A DNA stretch of 5,677 bases from Firmicutes bacterium UBA1768 (lineage in GTDB: Bacteria; Bacillota; Clostridia; Peptostreptococcales; Anaerovoracaceae). Under the pieces are notes generated by a model, which worked only from the letters and a program-made list of their open reading frames with translations, was not told where the DNA came from and searched no databases. The stretch is taken from contig DCGW01000028.1 in assembly GCA_002315335.1 (NCBI GenBank), positions 16,725-22,401 on the forward strand, given 5' to 3'. Within the stretch, counting starts at the first letter, position 1. The number at the start of each line of letters is the position of its first letter. Positions 1 to 3,935 of the stretch are shown here, piece after piece. The position numbers and the translations under genes were made by a program.

Positions 1-51
1 AACGCATTCGTAATGCGTGGGTCACCGGTTCGAATCCGGTCGAAAGCTCCA
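1..51 (+). tRNA. tRNA-Thr (anticodon CGT), 3' part only
   Basis: This is the 3' part of a tRNA gene cut by the window edge; the acceptor 5' strand and D arm lie outside. The anticodon stem pairs 2-6 with 14-18 around a 7-nt loop (7-13) whose centre, 9-11, is CGT. That anticodon reads ACG (threonine). A 5-nt variable region (19-23) follows. The T arm pairs 24-28 with 36-40 around the loop TTCGAAT. The 3' acceptor strand is 41-47, the discriminator base is T48, and CCA is encoded at 49-51. The fold is canonical for everything visible. A U discriminator fits bacterial tRNA-Thr. A terminator follows 2 nt after the CCA, so this is the last gene of its plus-strand transcript. Confidence 0.93.
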
Positions 52-53
52 TT

Positions 54-87
54 AAAACCCCCAAATCCACCGTTCCGGGGGTTTTTT
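54..87 (+). terminator. Rho-independent terminator after tRNA-Thr, probably bidirectional
   Basis: A 9-bp inverted repeat pairs AAAACCCCC (54-62) with GGGGGTTTT (77-85), with a 14-nt loop. On the plus strand it runs into six T then ATTT, which is a strong intrinsic terminator for the tRNA-Thr transcript. Read on the minus strand, the same stem ends in TTTTAA and starts 8 nt after the pgeF stop codon (95-97), so it can also end the converging pgeF transcript. Termination on the minus strand is probably weaker because the T tract is shorter. Confidence 0.88.
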
Positions 88-94
88 ATTTGTC

Positions 95-856
95 TTATAG
101 CAGCACAATTCCTGTTAATATCCTTTTTGTTCTGTCGTGAGTCCTTCTCCACGAAGCAAAGTCATCAGTATGGAAGGTGCAGTAGTCTGGTATATGAATA
201 TTTTCTTCGACAACTCCTGCCCTTAACAGCGACAGCTTTACTCCAAGGCTCAAATTCAACAAATACTTGTCACCGGGCTTTGGTATAAAGAGGTCCCTAC
301 ATTCAGCTTCCGAAAAATGTTCTCTGAATGAGTCTATCAATTCAGGACCCACCTCATAGCAGTCCTCGCAAATATGCGGTCCGACACAGCAAATAATATT
401 CTCCGGACTGCAGCCAAAGTCTTTTTTCATCTTTTCTATGGTTTTGCCGGAAATGCACTTTGAGGTTCCCTGCCAGCCGCTATGAATTACCCCTGCAACT
501 CTTTTTACCGGATCAAGTACGGTAATAGGAACACAGTCAGCCGAAGCCACGGTGATAAGAAGCCCCTTCTCATTTGTAATAATCGCATCGTGAGGTATTC
601 TGCCCTCTCGGCAAACGCCTTCCCCACCGTTTTCTTTATCAGCAGCAAGCACCAGATCAGTATGAGTCTGCTCTGGTCTTATCATCATATTAATATCGCA
701 GCCTGCAGCTTCTGCAAACCGCGCATACCTCTCAGCATCCTCCGGACTGTTATACGAATAGCTCCCGCAGGCCCCCGCAGTATACACCGAGAGTGCGACC
801 CCGGTTTCATTTATTTCATTAAATGATAAATAGTCCTCATTTATAGTTTTTTCCAT
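95..856 (-). CDS. pgeF: Peptidoglycan editing factor PgeF (YfiH/YlmD/LACC1 family)
   Basis: This 253-aa protein has the usual length of the family once annotated as multicopper polyphenol oxidase or laccase domain. Characterised members act as purine nucleoside-processing enzymes, and E. coli YfiH (PgeF) removes wrongly loaded L-serine from the UDP-MurNAc peptide precursor. Visible signatures are QTH at 63-65, the ADC motif at 106-108 followed by VPI, HSGWQGT at 125-131, GPHI at 160-163 with CYEV, and a C-terminal stretch with ASWRR near 234-238. H65, C108 and H125 match the three conserved metal ligands. The HSGWQGT motif has Q where most relatives I recall have R or K. There is no signal peptide or membrane segment, so it should be cytoplasmic. 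The ATG at 856 is preceded by AAAGGGGA (868-861), 4 nt away from the ATG, which supports this start. It lies downstream of the tRNA-Pro terminator, so it probably has its own promoter, but I cannot point to a convincing one. Confidence 0.95.
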   Translation of the reverse strand: MEKTINEDYLSFNEINETGVALSVYTAGACGSYSYNSPEDAERYARFAEAAGCDINMMIRPEQTHTDLVLAADKENGGEGVCREGRIPHDAIITNEKGLLITVASADCVPITVLDPVKRVAGVIHSGWQGTSKCISGKTIEKMKKDFGCSPENIICCVGPHICEDCYEVGPELIDSFREHFSEAECRDLFIPKPGDKYLLNLSLGVKLSLLRAGVVEENIHIPDYCTFHTDDFASWRRTHDRTKRILTGIVLL

Positions 857-897
857 AATATCCCCTTTCGCCTATAGACTTCTCACTTGCCCCAAGG

Positions 898-912
898 TTG
901 CAATATTTGCAA
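898..912. repeat. TTGCAA inverted-repeat pair upstream of pgeF
   Basis: Two perfect copies of the self-complementary hexamer TTGCAA (898-903 and 907-912) are separated by TAT, giving a 15-bp dyad. It sits about 41 bp before the pgeF ATG and just past the terminator of the upstream tRNA, where the pgeF promoter is expected. It could be an operator, but no regulator is known for it here and it could be chance in AT-rich DNA. Confidence 0.3.
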
Positions 913-920
913 TAAACCTA

Positions 921-955
921 AAGAAACTAAAAGGTTTTCGCTGTACACGAAAACC
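921..955 (-). terminator. Rho-independent terminator after tRNA-Pro
   Basis: On the minus strand an 8-bp stem, GGTTTTCG (955-948) with CGAAAACC (940-933), closes a 7-nt loop and is followed by TTTTAGTTTCTT. It begins 13 nt after the encoded CCA of tRNA-Pro. It would end the tRNA transcript and any readthrough from the glycosyltransferase operon, separating pgeF as its own unit. The stem is AT-rich and so of moderate strength. Confidence 0.8.
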
Positions 956-968
956 CTGATTATCAAAA

Positions 969-1045
969 TGGTCGGAGTGGTGAGATTTGAACTCACGACC
1001 AACAGACCCCCAGCCTGCTGCGCTACCAAGCTGCGCTACACCCCG
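969..1045 (-). tRNA. tRNA-Pro (anticodon GGG), complete
   Basis: This is a complete 77-nt tRNA on the minus strand. The acceptor stem pairs 1045-1039 (CGGGGTG) with 979-973 (CACTCCG), with one G-T wobble. The D stem is GCGC/GCGC. The anticodon loop CTGGGGG (1013-1007) has GGG at 1011-1009, which reads proline CCC and, by wobble, CCU. The T arm is GTGAG/CTCAC around TTCAAAT. The discriminator is A and CCA is encoded at 971-969. A 5' C1 pairing with G72 and the A discriminator fit bacterial tRNA-Pro. It lies 47 nt after the glycosyltransferase stop codon and has a terminator downstream. It may be made from its own promoter, by readthrough, or both. Confidence 0.97.
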
Positions 1046-1050
1046 ATATT

Positions 1051-1065
1051 CCGGGCACCGCCCGG
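1051..1065 (-). other. GC-rich hairpin just 5' of tRNA-Pro
   Basis: A perfect 6-bp GC-only inverted repeat (CCGGGC at 1051-1056 with GCCCGG at 1060-1065, 3-nt loop) ends 5 nt before the tRNA 5' end. On the minus strand it is followed by AATATC, not by a T tract, so it does not look like an intrinsic terminator for the upstream gene. It would fold in the pre-tRNA leader or act as a 3'-end stabiliser of the upstream mRNA. Confidence 0.55.
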
Positions 1066-1070
1066 TCAAT

Positions 1071-1100
1071 ATTTTATTAATAACATAAGCTGTTAGTAAA
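1071..1100 (-). promoter_or_regulatory. Candidate sigma-70-type promoter for tRNA-Pro
   Basis: On the minus strand TTTACT (1100-1095) and TAAAAT (1076-1071) are separated by 18 nt. The -10 differs from TATAAT at one base, while the -35 is only a partial match. The -35 overlaps the stop codon of the glycosyltransferase gene. Initiation would fall near 1064, giving a leader of roughly 20 nt that contains the GC hairpin. The call is tentative because such matches are common in AT-rich DNA. Confidence 0.35.
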
Positions 1101-1803
1101 CCTGCTTCAGCTTTTCTTCAGCCTCCTGGTTTGTCAGCCTGCAGTCATTTACCATCGCCTGAATAACTTCCTTTTGTCTCTCATACGCTCTATCACTGTG
1201 TGTGCTTAGCGCATAAGCCGACGGAGCCTGAGGCAGCCCTGCAAGCAAGGTTGCTTCATTAAAAGTCATGTCATAAGGCTTCTTTCCAAAATAACCCTCA
1301 CTTGCCGCAAGAACTCCCGTATAGCCGTCTCCGTAATATATAATATTTACATAAAGCTCAAGAATATCATCCTTTGAATAAGATGACTCCAGGTCACGAG
1401 CAACCAACAGTTCAGCAATCTTCCTGCTGAAGGACTTTTCCTGAGAGAAGCAGAGATTTTTTGCAGTCTGCTGAGTAATAGTGCTTCCACCCTCGGAAAT
1501 CGTCTTGTTTTTCAGATTTTTCAAAAAAGCCCTAACTGTAGACTTGAGATTATATCCGCTATGTGTGTAAAAGTTCTTATCCTCTACACAAACTATCGCG
1601 GTAAGAAAGTCATCAGATATACTTTCAGTGCCCACATAAGACTGATTAGCCTTTGCAGCCTCAACCCTTTCGTCAAGGCTCTGCTCAGCAAGCGTTGTCT
1701 TGTACAAGTCATAGCCATCGTAAACTACAAACGCCGCTCCCGCCACCAAAGCCAGAAAAATCAGAATTATGATTAACTTTATAAAAAACTTTATTACCCT
1801 CAT
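1093..1803 (-). CDS. mtgA: Monofunctional peptidoglycan glycosyltransferase (GT51 family)
   Basis: The 236-aa protein polymerises lipid II into glycan strands at the outer face of the membrane. It has an N-terminal membrane anchor (about residues 5-28) and then a single GT51 transglycosylase domain. All hallmark motifs are present: EDKNFYTHSG at 74-83 with catalytic E74, GGSTITQQ at 105-112 followed by TAKN, RKIAE at 127-131, and KDDILELYVN at 144-153 with the second conserved acid E149. The GYFGK segment is at 170-174. The penicillin-binding transpeptidase domain is absent and the length is normal for the monofunctional class, so this is not a truncated class A PBP. The start ATG at 1803 has AGG at 1815-1813 with 9 nt spacing. 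It is the third gene of a tight cluster, 18 nt after the YcxB-like gene. The symbol is borrowed from proteobacteria; Gram-positive relatives are often called sgtB or mgt. Confidence 0.95.
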   Translation of the reverse strand: MRVIKFFIKLIIILIFLALVAGAAFVVYDGYDLYKTTLAEQSLDERVEAAKANQSYVGTESISDDFLTAIVCVEDKNFYTHSGYNLKSTVRAFLKNLKNKTISEGGSTITQQTAKNLCFSQEKSFSRKIAELLVARDLESSYSKDDILELYVNIIYYGDGYTGVLAASEGYFGKKPYDMTFNEATLLAGLPQAPSAYALSTHSDRAYERQKEVIQAMVNDCRLTNQEAEEKLKQVY

Positions 1804-1821
1804 GGCAGCTTACCTGCGGTA

Positions 1822-2409
1822 TTAAATCTTTTTCTTTGCCTTAAGTCTCGGGCCCTTTCCGAGAGCCTTGATACGATTTTCAACAACAATATCGCAATCC
1901 GCTCTGAGGTCCTTTACAAAGTTTGTCTGCTCATCTCTTGATTCAAAAATTTCACTTGAAGGAATAATGATAGGTGTAGGATTGTAGTCATCATAGATGA
2001 GAACATACTTTTTGGAATCTTCAATCCATACTATTCTATTGTATGACACTCTTCTAGTTACTCTTCCAGGCAAAACCTGTTCGATAACGTGCTCACCGAA
2101 GGAAAGAACAACCTCACCGTCTCTGATTCTCTCGCTGGATTCTTCATATTCCTTTTTTGCATGAGCCTTAAATCTCAGATTCATTATTTTAGGAAAACCG
2201 ATTACCCATATTGCAGCAACCAGCAGCGCAAGTACAAAGCCAACCGAGTTAGCCACATAGTCTCTGAGCGCATATGCACAGGCGGCTATGAGAATTATTC
2301 CCATTATTCTTTCTACGAGAACAAGTCTTCTGAAGCTTTTCTGGCAAGAAAACTCATACGCCCTTACCTTGTAATAGTCATTTTTTGTGATGTTGAACTT
2401 AAATGTCAT
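1822..2409 (-). CDS. YcxB-like membrane protein, function unknown
   Basis: This 195-aa protein resembles the YcxB-like family of Gram-positive membrane proteins, whose role is not established. It has a short polar N-terminus beginning MTFKFNIT, two membrane segments in a hairpin (about 34-50 and 54-72), and a predicted cytoplasmic beta-rich domain (about 98-150). That domain has the family pattern: a glycine-initiated strand (GEVVLSFGEHVIEQ), a Ser-Tyr followed by a Trp-Ile-Glu turn at 122-130 (SYNRIVWIE), a tyrosine strand (KKYVLIYDD) and a proline after IIIP at 147-150. The C-terminus is strongly basic (last 15 residues rich in K and R), suggesting contact with lipid head groups or nucleic acid. 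The ATG at 2409 has AGG at 2421-2419, which overlaps the stop codon of the preceding gene, with 9 nt spacing, so translation is probably coupled. Family assignment is by pattern, not by search. Confidence 0.75.
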   Translation of the reverse strand: MTFKFNITKNDYYKVRAYEFSCQKSFRRLVLVERIMGIILIAACAYALRDYVANSVGFVLALLVAAIWVIGFPKIMNLRFKAHAKKEYEESSERIRDGEVVLSFGEHVIEQVLPGRVTRRVSYNRIVWIEDSKKYVLIYDDYNPTPIIIPSSEIFESRDEQTNFVKDLRADCDIVVENRIKALGKGPRLKAKKKI

Positions 2410-2419
2410 TATCTAATAC

Positions 2420-2731
2420 CTAAATCCTTTCAATAAGAATATTCATAATCATACACGCAATACAAGGAGCAACAGCTAAAATAAACCTTGCATTGGTGAG
2501 TATTCCTTTTTCGTACACATCCGGAAAAAGTCGGAAGGCTATACCCTTCATGAAATCGTTAAATCTGTCAAGCGATTCATGCCTCTCGGCAACGCGCAGA
2601 AAGACGAAGAACAACACGAGCACGGCCATAAGCGGAGTTGTATTCCACCACGCTATTGTGACCATAATGTTCACGCAAAACAGAAAAGGTACAATCCCAA
2701 GATATAGCATTTTTCGGTAAATAGGGTTCAT
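2420..2731 (-). CDS. Small membrane protein of unknown function (103 aa)
   Basis: I do not recognise this family. The 103-aa product has hydrophobic segments at about 9-29 and 33-47, a charged central loop (48-80, with RVAERHESLDRFNDF and later FPDVYEKG), and a third hydrophobic segment at about 83-100 ending in ERI. No enzymatic motif is visible. The coding call is supported by a strong ribosome binding site, AGGAG at 2742-2738, 6 nt before the ATG, by promoter-like elements upstream, and by its place as the first gene of a cluster with 10- and 18-nt gaps. It shares the cluster with the YcxB-like protein and the glycosyltransferase, so a membrane partner or helper role in the envelope is a reasonable guess, but no more than that. 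Confidence 0.75.
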   Translation of the reverse strand: MNPIYRKMLYLGIVPFLFCVNIMVTIAWWNTTPLMAVLVLFFVFLRVAERHESLDRFNDFMKGIAFRLFPDVYEKGILTNARFILAVAPCIACMIMNILIERI

Positions 2732-2766
2732 ATTATACTCCTAATAGTCGTTATTTCTAAAATGCC

Positions 2767-2801
2767 TGAAACGTTTTTATAACAAAAATGAAAACGTTCC
2801 G
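2767..2801 (-). promoter_or_regulatory. AACGTT inverted repeat: operator pair or leader stem-loop
   Basis: Two CG-centred palindromic elements lie 23 bp apart, centre to centre: AAACGTTT at 2769-2776 and AAACGTT at 2792-2798. Together they also form a longer inverted repeat. AACGTTTT pairs with AAAACGTT (2770-2777 with 2791-2798), a further C-G pair lies beyond one mismatch, and the loop is about 13 nt. If bound as DNA they flank the -10 of the proximal promoter. If transcribed from the distal promoter they fold as a stem-loop in the 5' leader. No T tract follows on the minus strand, so it is not a plain terminator. Confidence 0.45.
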
Positions 2802-2804
2802 CAA
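2776..2804 (-). promoter_or_regulatory. Candidate proximal promoter of the three-gene membrane operon
   Basis: On the minus strand TTGCGG (2804-2799) and TATAAA (2781-2776) are separated by exactly 17 nt. The -10 has five of six consensus bases and the -35 keeps the TTG core. Initiation near 2769 would leave a leader of about 38 nt with the AGGAG site near its end. The AACGTT palindromes lie in its spacer and at its start site. Confidence 0.4.
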
Positions 2805-2809
2805 ACATA

Positions 2810-2838
2810 ATTATACACTATTGTTCTACCTTAATAAA
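2810..2838 (-). promoter_or_regulatory. Candidate distal promoter of the three-gene membrane operon
   Basis: On the minus strand a perfect TATAAT (2815-2810) is preceded at 17 nt by TTTATT (2838-2833), a weak -35. Initiation near 2803 would give a leader of about 70 nt containing the AACGTT stem-loop. The exact -10 and its position about 80 nt before the first gene make this the best promoter candidate in the window. Confidence 0.5.
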
Positions 2839-2878
2839 GTAAAAGTTTTGTGAACAACCTGATTATTTTCTCCCCGAT

Positions 2879-3928
2879 TTAAATCATTCCAATCAGGAAT
2901 TCCAGAGCCGTTCTGTCGTCCATAAGCCCCGTTTTTATATTAATATCGGTATCATGGATGAGCTGAAGTATTCTTTGCAAATCAGCTTCTTTATATGAAT
3001 TTCCAACTGATAGCCACCGTTTTACCATCCAGTCTGGTGATTTTAGAGCCGACATTATCTCTCCCATTGACCTGCCACCATCTTTCAGCACTTTTGCAGA
3101 AAGAATGTTCTCGTACTGTCTCCATAAAAGCGCCAATATGCCGTAAATATTTTTATCAAAGGTAAGCATATTATCCAACATGTTATAGACCATTTTCTTG
3201 TTTCCAGTAGTAATAAGGTCTATCATTTTGAAAATATCCCTGTTGAAATTGCCTTCAATTGCCAAATCTATGTCTTCTATAGTTACAGCTTCGCCCGCGC
3301 AAAGGAGTATTATTTTACTGATATCGTTCTCGAAATATCGCAGCGTGTAGTCTGAGTTCTTTTCAAGATATCCCGAGGACTCTATAAGATAGGACAGTTC
3401 TTTTTCTCCTATACTCTTTTTTGCAGCCTTAAATCGCTTTTTTATCCAGACCCTGACTTCCTTTTCGCTGAGCTTTGTAAACTCATAAATCTTGCCGGTT
3501 TTAGCTATAGCCTTATATAATGCTGTGGTTTTATTGACCTTGTCTCCTGCGGTAATGACTAAAAGAGTTGAAGGCGAAGGTTCTTTTACATACTTTACGA
3601 AATAGTCATTTCGCCCTTCTTCCTTGTCTCTGGTTTTATCATTTCTGTCCTTTTCGCTTTCAGGCTTAAGCTTGGGAATTCTGTCTATAAAAACCAATCT
3701 TTTTTCCGAAAAAACAGGCAGAGTCTCACAGCTTTCAACAACGGAGTAAAGGTCAGCGGTTGCCCCGTCGTACTCTGTCATGTCTAGTCCCCTCGACATT
3801 TCGTTTGTACAAAGGCGAACTATTTCGCCCGAAGCCCAGTCCGTAAGGAACCTCTCCTCTCCGTAAAGCAGGCAGACGTTTCCGAGTTTTCCTTCATTCA
3901 AATCCTGTTGAAATTGTTTAAAAGCCAT
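2879..3928 (-). CDS. holA: DNA polymerase III subunit delta (HolA)
   Basis: This is the clamp-loader subunit that opens the beta sliding clamp and works with the tau/gamma and delta-prime subunits in the cytoplasm. The 349-aa length is normal. Characteristic stretches are VCLLYGEERFL at 18-28, corresponding to the degenerate AAA+ start, and ETLPVFSEKRLVFID at 68-82, the region whose hydrophobic residues insert into the clamp. The helical C-terminal collar domain covers roughly 230-349 (NRDIFKMIDLI at 229-239, LLWRQYENIL at 267-276, and DDRTALEFLIGMI at the end). A highly charged, lysine- and glutamate-rich insertion lies at about 86-107 and looks like a flexible loop. The ATG at 3928 is 7 nt after the comEC stop. 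Its ribosome site (GAGAG at 3937-3933) overlaps that stop and is only 4 nt from the ATG, so it probably depends on translational coupling with comEC. I see no clear terminator after it. Confidence 0.96.
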   Translation of the reverse strand: MAFKQFQQDLNEGKLGNVCLLYGEERFLTDWASGEIVRLCTNEMSRGLDMTEYDGATADLYSVVESCETLPVFSEKRLVFIDRIPKLKPESEKDRNDKTRDKEEGRNDYFVKYVKEPSPSTLLVITAGDKVNKTTALYKAIAKTGKIYEFTKLSEKEVRVWIKKRFKAAKKSIGEKELSYLIESSGYLEKNSDYTLRYFENDISKIILLCAGEAVTIEDIDLAIEGNFNRDIFKMIDLITTGNKKMVYNMLDNMLTFDKNIYGILALLWRQYENILSAKVLKDGGRSMGEIMSALKSPDWMVKRWLSVGNSYKEADLQRILQLIHDTDINIKTGLMDDRTALEFLIGMI

Positions 3929-3935
3929 GGTTCTC

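Noticed and set aside
13..288. A 91-codon plus-strand open frame starting inside tRNA-Thr (MRGSPVRIRSKAP)
   Set aside because: It begins in the T arm of the tRNA, crosses a strong terminator and then runs antisense to pgeF.
1051..1065. The CCGGGC/GCCCGG hairpin as an intrinsic terminator for the glycosyltransferase operon
   Set aside because: On the transcribed strand it is followed by AATATC and the tRNA, with no run of T.
872..1069. A 65-codon open frame on the minus strand over tRNA-Pro, reading GVAQLGSAAGWGSVGREF
   Set aside because: This is a translated tRNA gene, a well-known source of false hypothetical proteins; the tRNA fold explains the sequence completely.
887..1096. A 69-codon open frame on the plus strand antisense to tRNA-Pro (GVVRFELTTNRPP...)
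   Set aside because: It is the antisense translation of the tRNA, another familiar false call, and it has no ribosome site.
2788..2802. A CcpA catabolite (cre) site at the TGAAAACG element
   Set aside because: The left half fits the cre pattern but the right half (TTCCGC) lacks the expected CA end, and the second copy has the wrong spacing between TG and CG.
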